Shown here one piece after another: positions 26,442-33,802 of a stretch of 64,000 nucleotides of DNA (its first letter is position 1; each line of letters begins with the position of its first letter). This DNA comes from Streptomyces avermitilis MA-4680 = NBRC 14893 (lineage in GTDB: Bacteria > Actinomycetota > Actinomycetes > Streptomycetales > Streptomycetaceae), in assembly GCF_000009765.2 (NCBI RefSeq), contig NC_003155.5:8060001-8124000 (forward strand), given 5' to 3'. Under the pieces are notes generated by a model, which worked only from the letters and a program-made list of their open reading frames with translations, had not been told where the DNA came from and did not search any database. The position numbers and the translations under genes were made by a program.

Positions 26442-27821
26442 TCACATCTCGAACGACTCGTGATGGATGCGGCGGGCGGGGACCCCCGCGCCGCGCAGTG
26501 CTTCGAACACCTGCTGCGCGAAGCCGGGCGGCCCGCACATGAAGACGTCGTGATCGTCGATGTCCGGCAGCTTCCGGGTCAGGGTCTCCGCCGAGATGTC
26601 CGGGCGCTCCCCTTCCGGGCTGTTGACCGCGTACATCAGCCGGGCGCCGCGCTCCTCGGCGATCGTCGCCAGCTCGTCCCACAGGGCCAGGTCCTGGGTG
26701 GTGTTGGCCCGGTAGAGCAGCGTGAGGTCGCCGGCCGCGCCGGGCAGTGTCTCGAACAGCGCCCGCATCGGCGTGATGCCGACGCCGCCGGCCACCAGCA
26801 GCACCTTGCCGCGGCTGCGCTTGTCCGCGGTCAACGCGCCGTAGGGGCCCTCGGCCCACACGCGGGTGCCGGGCTCCAGTTCGCGCAGCGCGGAGCTGTG
26901 GTCGCCGATCGCCTTCACCGTGATGCGCAGCATGTTGGGGCGGGGCGCCGCCGACAGCGAGTACGGGTGCGAGCTGAACCGCATGCCCGGCGCGAGGAAG
27001 CGCCAGCGGAAGAACTGCCCGGCCTCCGCGCCCATGCGGTGCAGCTTCCGCCCGCTGATCAGCACCGACACGACGCCGGGCGTCTCCTCGATCACGGCCT
27101 CGACCCGCATGCGGTGACGCAGGTTCAGCCGGATCGGCGCGAGGATGCGGTACCAGATCACCAGCGCGGTCACCGACCCGTACAGCGCGTACCAGGCGGT
27201 CTTCGCGGCCGGCTGGACGGCGAAGTCGTTGCCGGTGGACAGCTGGTGCCAGAACGTCAGGAACACGGCCGCGTAGGTGAGCAGGTGGATGTGGTACCAG
27301 GCGTCGTACGGCATCCTGCGGCGGATCCCGCCGATCGAGATCAGCCCGATGAACACCAGCAGACCGGTGCCGATCGCGGCCTGGCCCATGTCCGGCAGTT
27401 GGTTGATGGAGTCGATGGTCTGCTGGACGATGTCGTTGAACGTCTTGCCGGCCTGGAGCGCGTACCCCCACATCGTCAGGACGAGGTGGGCGAGGACCAG
27501 GCAGAGCGTGTACCGGCCGCTCATGGCGTGCCAGCGCGCGACCCGGTCGGAGCCGACCCGGCGCTCCAGCGCGGGCACCCGCGCCATCTGGAGCACGACG
27601 AGGGCCATCAGATAGCCGGCGAGCAGACCGGTGATCCGTCCCGCGTTGAGGATCTTGCTGTTGTCGTCCGCGATGGACGGGGTGTTGCTCCACCACAGCC
27701 AGATGACCCCGGCCGCGCCCGCCCAGACGGCGAGCAGCAGCGGGACGGCGGGTGAGCGGCGCGGGCGGATGCGGCGCATGGTCTGGCGCCGCGCGGCGCG
27801 ACCACCGGCGATCGTGGACAC
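26442..27821 (-). CDS. Ferric-reductase-like transmembrane flavoprotein (copy 1)
   Basis: A 459-residue membrane oxidoreductase. About six helices form a ferric-reductase domain with histidines for two hemes in RWHAMSGRYTLCLVLAHLVL and YHIHLLTYAAVFLTFWHQL. The cytoplasmic C-terminal half has an FAD site (FSSHPYSLSAAP) and an NAD(P) site (VLLVAGGVGITPMRALFE, VFMCGPPGF), ending HHESFEM. It should pass electrons from NAD(P)H through FAD and heme to the outer face, here probably to the flavinylated FMN-binding protein downstream. A close paralogue lies at 28410-29771. Confidence 0.88.
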   Translation of the reverse strand: MSTIAGGRAARRQTMRRIRPRRSPAVPLLLAVWAGAAGVIWLWWSNTPSIADDNSKILNAGRITGLLAGYLMALVVLQMARVPALERRVGSDRVARWHAMSGRYTLCLVLAHLVLTMWGYALQAGKTFNDIVQQTIDSINQLPDMGQAAIGTGLLVFIGLISIGGIRRRMPYDAWYHIHLLTYAAVFLTFWHQLSTGNDFAVQPAAKTAWYALYGSVTALVIWYRILAPIRLNLRHRMRVEAVIEETPGVVSVLISGRKLHRMGAEAGQFFRWRFLAPGMRFSSHPYSLSAAPRPNMLRITVKAIGDHSSALRELEPGTRVWAEGPYGALTADKRSRGKVLLVAGGVGITPMRALFETLPGAAGDLTLLYRANTTQDLALWDELATIAEERGARLMYAVNSPEGERPDISAETLTRKLPDIDDHDVFMCGPPGFAQQVFEALRGAGVPARRIHHESFEM

Positions 27822-27904
27822 GGTTTCCTCCGTGGTCGTCCGTGGGGACGGGGCGAGGGGAGTGGCCCCCTGGCCCAGAGATACGGTCCACGACGCCCGT
27901 GCGT

Positions 27905-28402
27905 TCAGAGGCCCGCCGAGTCCAGTGCCGACTGGAGTGATTGCCTGTATCCGTCGCTCGTGTACGTGGCACCGGAGACGGAGTCGATCTGCGCGCTCTG
28001 CGCGGCCAGCGCCTCACGCCTGAGCTGGGGGATCGCGTAGCTGTTGATCTCCCGGTCCTTCGGGTTCTCCTGGGGACAGGCGACCGCGGTCACCTCGGTG
28101 ATCACGCCGTTCCGCACCGTGACACGCACCTGGACGGGGCCCCAGCGGGTCTGGACCGTGTCACCGGTCACGGTCCTGGTGCCCGTGCTCTTCGTGCCGC
28201 CGGAGGAGCCTCCGGAGGAACCGCCGGGAGAGCTGCCGGAGGACTGGGACTGGGACTGGGACTGGCCGGACGGCGAGGACGCCTGGGCCACGGCCGGTGG
28301 CGTGTGCGGCTTCAGCGAGAGCAGCAGGACGACACCGGTGACCGTACCGGCGGCCGCCAGCGTCACCCGGCGCAGCGGACGGTTCTTCTTCAGGGCGTGC
28401 AC
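27905..28402 (-). CDS. FMN-binding domain protein (single domain)
   Basis: A 165-residue exported or membrane-anchored protein with the helix RRVTLAAAGTVTGVVLLLSL near its N-terminus, a Ser/Gly/Gln-rich linker with a short SQSQSQSS repeat, and one FMN_bind domain ending DSVSGATYTSDGYRQSLQSA, which carries the ApbE acceptor motif. It differs from copy 1 by a cysteine (AVACPQENPKD) and by having only one domain. It lies between the two ferric-reductase-like genes, 8 bases after the upstream one. Confidence 0.88.
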   Translation of the reverse strand: MHALKKNRPLRRVTLAAAGTVTGVVLLLSLKPHTPPAVAQASSPSGQSQSQSQSSGSSPGGSSGGSSGGTKSTGTRTVTGDTVQTRWGPVQVRVTVRNGVITEVTAVACPQENPKDREINSYAIPQLRREALAAQSAQIDSVSGATYTSDGYRQSLQSALDSAGL

Positions 28403-28409
28403 GACGGCC

Positions 28410-29771
28410 TCACAGTTCGAACGACTCGTGGTGGATACGGCGGTCCGGGACCCCCGCCGCGCTCAGCGCCGCGTAGAGGTCCCGCGCCATCGCGGGCGGC
28501 CCGCACAGGTAGACGTCGTGCTCGGCGAGGTCCGGCACGGTCTCCCGCAGGGACTCGGCGGTGAACCGCGGACGCGTTCCGTCGGCGCCGTTGACCGCGT
28601 ACAGGAGGCGCGCCCCACGCCACTTCGCGATGGCCTCCAGCTCACCGCCGAGTGCCAGGTCCTCGGCCGTGCGCGCCCGGTAGACCAGGGTGACCTGGCC
28701 GGGCAGGGTCTCGAACAGGGCGCGCAGCGGGGTGATGCCGACGCCCCCCGCGATCAGCAGCGCCTTGGACGCCGTGCTCCGGTCGGCGGTCAGCGAGCCG
28801 TACGGGCCCTCGGCCCACACCCGGGTGCCGGGCCGCAGCAGCCCCACGGCGGCACTGTGGTCGCCGAGCGCCTTCACGGTGATCCGCATCAGGCCGGCCC
28901 GGGGCGGCGCCGACAGTGAGTACGGCGTGGAGGTCCACCGCATCCCGTCCGCGAGGAACCGCCAGCGGAAGAACTGCCCGGGCCGGGCGTCCAGTTCGTC
29001 CAGCCGTTCCCCGCGCACGACGATGGAGAAGACGCCGGGCGCCTCCCGGTGCACGGACTCCACGCGCAGCCTGTGACGCAGGTTGAGCCGCACCGGCGCG
29101 AGCAGCCGGAACCACCCGACCAGCGCGGCCGTACCCAGGTAGAGCACGTACCAGGCGGCCCGGGCCGCGGAGTTCCCGACGAGGTCGGAGCCCAGCGCGA
29201 GCTGGTGGAAGAAGGCGAGGAACACGGCCACGTACGTGAGCAGGTGCACGTAGTACCAGAACTCGTGGCTGATCCGGCGGCGCGCCGCACGCGCCGAGGT
29301 GATCCCGACGGCGACGAGGACGATCGTGCCGATCGTGGCCTCGAGCATGTCCGGATAGTCGAACACCACGCTCAGCGTCTCGCGCACGATGCCCGCCCCG
29401 TCCTGGGCGGCGTACCCGAAGAGGATCAGCGTGACGTGCGCGGCCAGCAGACAGACCGTGTACCGGCCGGCCATCGCGTGCCAGCGGGCCACCCGGTCGG
29501 AGCCTGTGCGCCGCTCCAGAAACGGGACCCGCGCCATCAGCGCCACCAGCACCGCGCAGCTGTAGCCGCACAGCAGCCCGGTGATCCGCCCGGCGTCCGT
29601 GAGCCATCCGGAGAGGCCCACCACCGACCGCGTGTCGTACCACCACAGGGCGACGACCGCGGCGGCTCCCGCCCAGAGCAGGGCGAGCGGCGGCCCCGCG
29701 GGCGAGGGCCGGGGGCGCTTTCGCCCTTGTGTCGGGCGCGGGAGAGCGGCCCGCTCGTACACCGTGGTCAT
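28410..29771 (-). CDS. Ferric-reductase-like transmembrane flavoprotein (copy 2)
   Basis: A 453-residue paralogue of the protein at 26442-27821, with the same order of parts: heme-binding membrane region (RWHAMAGRYTVCLLAAHVTL, YYVHLLTYVAVFLAFFHQL), FAD site (STPYSLSAPP), NAD(P) site (LIAGGVGITPLRALFE, VYLCGPPAM) and a C-terminal HHESFEL. It is the first gene of the five-gene minus-strand operon. Its 5' region of 184 bases is shared with the divergent two-component system and holds direct repeats that look like response-regulator sites. Confidence 0.88.
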   Translation of the reverse strand: MTTVYERAALPRPTQGRKRPRPSPAGPPLALLWAGAAAVVALWWYDTRSVVGLSGWLTDAGRITGLLCGYSCAVLVALMARVPFLERRTGSDRVARWHAMAGRYTVCLLAAHVTLILFGYAAQDGAGIVRETLSVVFDYPDMLEATIGTIVLVAVGITSARAARRRISHEFWYYVHLLTYVAVFLAFFHQLALGSDLVGNSAARAAWYVLYLGTAALVGWFRLLAPVRLNLRHRLRVESVHREAPGVFSIVVRGERLDELDARPGQFFRWRFLADGMRWTSTPYSLSAPPRAGLMRITVKALGDHSAAVGLLRPGTRVWAEGPYGSLTADRSTASKALLIAGGVGITPLRALFETLPGQVTLVYRARTAEDLALGGELEAIAKWRGARLLYAVNGADGTRPRFTAESLRETVPDLAEHDVYLCGPPAMARDLYAALSAAGVPDRRIHHESFEL

Positions 29772-29854
29772 CTGTCCGTCCTTCCGGCTGTCCGGGCTGA
29801 AACTGTGCGTCCAAAACTTCTGAGGAAGCTCTGAACAGGCGCGTTCAGCGGGGA

Positions 29855-29906
29855 CTCAGAGGAAACCGAGAGGGACGAGGAGGGCGGACTCAGAGGAAAC
29901 TCAGAG
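29855..29906. promoter_or_regulatory. Two tandem direct-repeat pairs, candidate response-regulator sites
   Basis: CTCAGAG-GAAA-CTCAGAG (29889-29906) and CTCAGAG-GAAA-CCGAGAG (29855-29872) are direct repeats with an 11-base period, the layout used by OmpR-family dimers. The pairs start 34 bases apart, about three helix turns. They lie between the divergent reductase operon and the response-regulator gene. A third, inverted-looking motif (TTCTGAGGAAGCTCTGAA) lies just upstream at about 29818-29835. Confidence 0.7.
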
Positions 29907-29955
29907 GCCGCGGGCGGGGGTGCGGGCTCCGCGAGGGGTGATGCTGGAGGACGAC

Positions 29956-30708
29956 ATGAACATTCCCCGCTCCCGAGGCAACGGCCGGCCCGCGCTCACC
30001 CGGCCCGACGGCACCCCTGTACGCGTCCTCGTCGTCGACGACGACCCGGACCTGGCCGAGGTCCTCTCCGGGGCCCTGCGCTACGAAGGCTGGGAGGTCC
30101 GCGCGGCGGGCGACGGCGCCCGCGCGGTCGACGAGGCGCGGGACCTGCTGCCCGACGCCGTCGTCCTCGACGTGATGCTCCCGGACACCGACGGCTTCGC
30201 CGTGCTGCGCGAGCTGCGCACCGTGAGGCCGGACGTCTGCGTCCTCTTCCTCACCGCGCGCGACGCCGTCGAGGACCGCATCGCGGGCATCACCGCGGGC
30301 GGCGACGACTATGTCACCAAGCCGTTCAGCCTGGAGGAGGTCGTCGCCCGGCTGCGCGGACTGCTGCGCCGCGCCGGCATGGCCCGGCAGCTGGACGAAG
30401 GGCCGCGGCTGATCGTCGGCGACCTCGTCATGGACGAGGAGGCCCGCGAGGTGACCCGCGGCGGCGAGCTGATCGAGCTGTCGCCGACCGAGTTCGAACT
30501 CCTGCGGTTCCTGCTGCGCAACCCGCGCCGCGTGCTCAGCAAGGCGCAGATCCTCGACCGCGTCTGGTCGTACGACTTCGGCGGGCAGGCCCATGTCGTG
30601 GAGCTCTACATCTCCTACCTGCGCAAGAAGGTGGACGCGGGCCGCGAACCCATGATCCACACGGTGCGGGGCGCCGGGTACGTGATCAAGCCGGTGGCGG
30701 GGCGATGA
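29956..30708 (+). CDS. OmpR-family response regulator
   Basis: A 250-residue DNA-binding regulator. The receiver domain (about residues 22-135) has the acidic pocket VLVVDDDPDL, phosphoacceptor D72 in VVLDVMLPD, and the lysine in DDYVTKPFS. The C-terminal winged helix (about 150-245) has LSPTEFELLRFLLRNPRRVL, VWSYDFGGQAHVVELYISYL and HTVRGAGYVI. ATG 29956 was chosen because GGAGG lies 5 bases upstream; ATG 29941 is an alternative. It is coupled to the kinase gene by an ATGA overlap and lies next to direct repeats that it probably binds. Confidence 0.92.
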   Translation: MNIPRSRGNGRPALTRPDGTPVRVLVVDDDPDLAEVLSGALRYEGWEVRAAGDGARAVDEARDLLPDAVVLDVMLPDTDGFAVLRELRTVRPDVCVLFLTARDAVEDRIAGITAGGDDYVTKPFSLEEVVARLRGLLRRAGMARQLDEGPRLIVGDLVMDEEAREVTRGGELIELSPTEFELLRFLLRNPRRVLSKAQILDRVWSYDFGGQAHVVELYISYLRKKVDAGREPMIHTVRGAGYVIKPVAGR

Positions 30709-32219
30709 GGTCACGGTGGCGGTCCTGGGCGGGGCGATGGCCACGGGTGCGGGCAGTCGTGCGCGGGCTGCCGCGTCCGCGCACGATGCGGGCGCGGCTC
30801 ACCGCCGGACTGGTGGTGCTGCTCGCCGTCAGCTGCGCCGCCGTCGGCGTCGCCGCCGTGTACGAGCTGAACGGCTTCCTCACCGGCCGCCTCGACCAGC
30901 AGCTCCACGACGTGGGAGTGCGGTTCCCCGCGAGCCTGGAGCACGGGGGCGACGCACCCAGGTCGGACCACGACGGAGACGAACACGGCGACACACGCCG
31001 GCAGAGCACCGGCACCTTCGGCGCGCGGCTGGTCGGCCGGGACGTCACCAACGCGGCGGTCGTCCCCTCCGGCGCGGACACCACCGACCTCAACGTGACC
31101 CTGACCACCGCCGACGCGAAAGCCCTGGCCCATGTCCCGGCCGACGGCCGGGGACACTCCGTCTGCCTGTCGGCCCTCGGCGACTACCGGGTGATGGCGG
31201 CGCGCGGACTGGACCGGGACGTCCTGATCACCGGGCTGCCCATGGAGCCGGTCGACGCCGCCGTGCACCGCCTGGAACTGGTCGCCTCCGGCGTGCTCGC
31301 CGTGGCCCTCGCGGTCGCCGGGGTCGCCGGGGCCCTGTGGGTGCGCTGGTCGCTGCGCCCGCTGAACAGGGTCGCCGCGACCGCCACGACGGTCAGCGAA
31401 CTCCCGCTCGCCAGCGGCGAGGTCGCCCTGCCGCCGCGCGCTCCCGAATCCGACCCGCGCAGCGAGGTGGGCCGCGTCGCGTCCGCCTTCAACCGCATGC
31501 TCGGCCATGTCGAGGACGCGCTGACCAAACGGCACGCGAGCGAGGAGCGGCTGCGCACCTTCGCCGCCGACGCCAGCCATGAGCTGCGCACTCCAGTGGC
31601 CTCGGTGCGCGGTCACGCGGAACTGGCGCTGCTGCATCCCGGCCCGGTCCCGCCGAAGGTGACCCGCGCCCTCGAACGCATCGCCGCCGAGTCCGCCCGC
31701 ATGGGCGAGATGGTCGACGACCTGCTGCTCCTCGCCCGGCTGGACGCGGGCCGCCCGCTGGAGCGGCTTCCCGTCGACCTCACCCGTCTGGTCCTCGACT
31801 CGGTCACGGACGCCCGGGCCGCGGGCCCCGGCCACCGCTGGGCGCTGCGACTGCCCGAGGAACCGGTGACGGTGCCGGGCGACGCCCACCGCCTCCACCA
31901 GGTGGGGGCCAACCTGTTGGCCAACGCGCGTCTGCACACGCCTGTCGGCACCAAGGTGACGGTGGCGCTGGAGTCCGACGGCCGGACGGCGGTCCTGACG
32001 GTGCACGACGACGGCCCCGGCGTCCCCGAGGACATCCAGCCGGGCGTCTTCGAACGCTTCACCCGCGCGGACCGCCGCCGCACGGACGGCACGGGCGGCG
32101 GCGCCGGGCTGGGCCTGTCGATCGTGGCGGCGGTGGTGGAGGCCCACGGCGGAAGCGTCGCACTGGAGAGCCGCCCCGGCACCACGACCTTCACGGTCCG
32201 GCTGCCCGCCCGGTACTAG
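30705..32219 (+). CDS. Sensor histidine kinase, partner of the adjacent regulator
   Basis: A 504-residue membrane kinase. TM1 spans about residues 31-53 and TM2 about 192-214, enclosing an extracellular sensor of ~135 residues. The sensor has a His/Asp/Glu-rich patch at residues 80-97 (EHGGDAPRSDHDGDEHGDTR) that could bind metal. A HAMP segment (about 212-275), the HisKA motif DASHELRTPVASVRGH with H292, and an ATPase domain (DDGPGVPEDI, GAGLGLSIVAAV) follow. The gene overlaps the regulator gene by ATGA. Control of the divergent flavin/ferric-reductase operon is inferred from position. Confidence 0.92.
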   Translation: MRSRWRSWAGRWPRVRAVVRGLPRPRTMRARLTAGLVVLLAVSCAAVGVAAVYELNGFLTGRLDQQLHDVGVRFPASLEHGGDAPRSDHDGDEHGDTRRQSTGTFGARLVGRDVTNAAVVPSGADTTDLNVTLTTADAKALAHVPADGRGHSVCLSALGDYRVMAARGLDRDVLITGLPMEPVDAAVHRLELVASGVLAVALAVAGVAGALWVRWSLRPLNRVAATATTVSELPLASGEVALPPRAPESDPRSEVGRVASAFNRMLGHVEDALTKRHASEERLRTFAADASHELRTPVASVRGHAELALLHPGPVPPKVTRALERIAAESARMGEMVDDLLLLARLDAGRPLERLPVDLTRLVLDSVTDARAAGPGHRWALRLPEEPVTVPGDAHRLHQVGANLLANARLHTPVGTKVTVALESDGRTAVLTVHDDGPGVPEDIQPGVFERFTRADRRRTDGTGGGAGLGLSIVAAVVEAHGGSVALESRPGTTTFTVRLPARY

Positions 32220-32282
32220 GCCGGCCCGCCGGACAGGCTCTGGTCCGGACAGGCTCTGGTCCGGACCGGACCTAGTACCGGG
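32209..32282. repeat. Inverted repeat at convergent gene ends, enclosing a 16-bp tandem repeat
   Basis: CCCGGTACTAGG (32209-32220) and CCTAGTACCGGG (32271-32282) are exact inverted copies. Each contains the stop codon of one of the two convergent genes, so both proteins end in RY. Between them, GGACAGGCTCTGGTCC occurs twice in tandem (about 32232-32263). The unit can form a long stem and probably serves as a two-way terminator. Confidence 0.75.
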
Positions 32283-32973
32283 TGAGCGCGGTCGTCCCGC
32301 TCGCCGTCCCGATGGCGATGTGCGGCAGCCTCGGGGGTTCGGCCCAGGTGAGGATCTGCCGCATCGCCTCCGCGGGCACCGACACACAACCGGCCGTGGC
32401 TCCGCTCCCGTTGACGTGCAGGAAGATCCCCGCGCCGCGCCCCCGCACCGGCCGCGCGTAGTTGAAGCCGATGACGAAGGCGTGCGCGTACTGCGCCTCG
32501 TAGGAGACGAGGTGCTCGGACTCGGCGGGGCGGCAGTCGGCGGGGCGCGGCTCGGTCCAGCGGTTGTACGACAGGGAGTCGTTGTCCTGGCACCACCAGG
32601 AGTCCTGGTGCACCCGGCGGTACGTGGCCGTCGTACCGCTCGGCGCCGCCTTGATGCCGAAGGCGTACGGCAGGTCGTACAGGCCGGTCGGTGTGGTGTT
32701 CGTGCCCTGCTTGCGGGCGGTGCCCTCGACGAGGCCCTTCGCGCCGAAGCGGGCGGCCGCCGAGCCGCGCTTCACCCAGTGTCCGTCCTGCCGGTCCCAC
32801 CAGGTGACCGTGCCGGTGGTCGCGTCCGCGCGGAGCGCCTGCGCGGTGATCAGCTGGGTGCCGCCGCCGGTGTCGGCCATCAGCTCGGGCAGGGTGGCCC
32901 GGGCGGTGCCCGGCGCGCCACCGAGGGTGAGGAGGGAGACGGACGCGAGGGCGGCGACGACACCAGGGCGCAT
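32272..32973 (-). CDS. Secreted L,D-transpeptidase (YkuD) family protein
   Basis: A 233-residue protein with a short signal peptide (VVAALASVSLLTLGGAPGTARA) and a YkuD-type catalytic segment: HAFVIGFNY, then FLHVNGSGATAGCVSVP, with the histidine and nucleophile cysteine. These enzymes make or edit 3-3 cross-links in peptidoglycan or attach proteins to it. A pair of additional cysteines (WWCQDND, ADCRPAE) may form a disulfide. The gene starts 3 bases after the PPOX-like gene, so the two form an operon. Confidence 0.85.
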   Translation of the reverse strand: MRPGVVAALASVSLLTLGGAPGTARATLPELMADTGGGTQLITAQALRADATTGTVTWWDRQDGHWVKRGSAAARFGAKGLVEGTARKQGTNTTPTGLYDLPYAFGIKAAPSGTTATYRRVHQDSWWCQDNDSLSYNRWTEPRPADCRPAESEHLVSYEAQYAHAFVIGFNYARPVRGRGAGIFLHVNGSGATAGCVSVPAEAMRQILTWAEPPRLPHIAIGTASGTTALTRY

Positions 32974-32976
32974 GGC

Positions 32977-33564
32977 TCAGACCGTAGTGGGCGGCAGCGG
33001 CAACGGCAGCCCGGGTAGGCCATCCAGGCTGGTCGCCACGTGCTCCTTCTTCCGGAAGTAGGCGCTCAGCGAGTCGTCGTCCTCGCGCGCGAAGCGCTTT
33101 CCGTGCAGATCGCGGTCCTCGTCGTACGACATGAAGGGCACCGCGTAGCCGCAGGTGTCCCGGACGAGTTCCGCCGTCACCACGATGATCGCGCGCAGGC
33201 CGTGCGGGGCGGGGTCGATGCGGGGGAAGTGGGTGAGCAGCTGCCCGAAGCGCGGGTCGTCGCGGAAGACGGGCTCGCCGCGGCCGTGCACCCGGACGAT
33301 GTTCGGCGGGCCCTGGAAGGCGCACCACATGAGGGTGATCCGGCCGTTCTCGCGCAGGTGCGCGATGGTCTCGGCGTTGCTGCCGGCGAAGTCCAGATAG
33401 GCCACGGTCAGTTCGTCGATGACGGCGAAGGAGCCCGTGAGCCCCTTGGGGGAGAGGTTGACCGTGCCGTCGCCGGACAGGGGCGCGGTCGCGGTGAAGA
33501 AGAGGTGCTGCGCCTCGATGAACGTACGCAGCCGGCCGTCTATGCGCTCATAAGTCTTTCCCAT
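32977..33564 (-). CDS. Pyridoxamine 5'-phosphate oxidase-fold flavoprotein
   Basis: A 195-residue split-barrel flavin-binding protein. It has LFFTATAPLSGDGTVNLSPK, AYLDFAGSNAETIAHLRENG, ITLMWCAFQGPPNIVRVHGR and CGYAVPFMSYDEDRD, all typical of the actinobacterial PPOX-like family. Its reaction is unknown; F420- or FMN-linked reduction is possible. The ATG at 33564 appears to be leaderless, as the -10 GATAAT lies 8 bases upstream. It is followed by the L,D-transpeptidase gene. Confidence 0.85.
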   Translation of the reverse strand: MGKTYERIDGRLRTFIEAQHLFFTATAPLSGDGTVNLSPKGLTGSFAVIDELTVAYLDFAGSNAETIAHLRENGRITLMWCAFQGPPNIVRVHGRGEPVFRDDPRFGQLLTHFPRIDPAPHGLRAIIVVTAELVRDTCGYAVPFMSYDEDRDLHGKRFAREDDDSLSAYFRKKEHVATSLDGLPGLPLPLPPTTV

Positions 33565-33602
33565 GTCTAACGATTATCGGGGAAGATCTTTCGCCTGTCT
33601 AA
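33565..33602 (-). promoter_or_regulatory. Promoter of the PPOX-like gene with TTAGACA direct repeats
   Basis: On the minus strand, TTAGAC (complement of 33597-33602) and GATAAT (complement of 33573-33578) are 18 bases apart. TTAGACA occurs again immediately before the start codon, giving two direct repeats 32 bases apart that flank the core promoter. The predicted start of transcription is at or beside the ATG. Confidence 0.6.
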
Positions 33603-33617
33603 GGAATGGCGGGATCG

Positions 33618-33757
33618 GGTCGTGCGGGTCGTACGGGTCGTACGGGTACCGGCGGTACCGGCGGTACCGGAATCCGTGCGGGTACCGGCAGTACCGGAAT
33701 CCGTGCGGGTGCTTGCAGTACCGGCAGTACCGGCAGTACTGCCCGTACCGAAACCGT
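33618..33757. repeat. GTACCGGC-type minisatellite
   Basis: About 140 bases built from variants of GTACCGGCG, GTACCGGCA and TACGGGTC, with a longer 27-base unit GTACCGGAATCCGTGCGGGT repeated. It lies in the 238-base gap between the secreted-protein gene and the PPOX-like gene, just upstream of the PPOX promoter. The open frames through it are low-complexity Tyr/Arg or Pro/Val and have no ribosome site, so I treat it as non-coding. Confidence 0.8.
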
Positions 33758-33802
33758 GGCCGCCCCGGCCGGCGCTTCGCGGGGCGGCCACAGCGCCGTG
33801 CA

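Noticed and set aside
32209-32282. Inverted repeat as insertion-sequence ends
   Set aside because: The arms are just the stop regions of two convergent genes, and no transposase lies between them.
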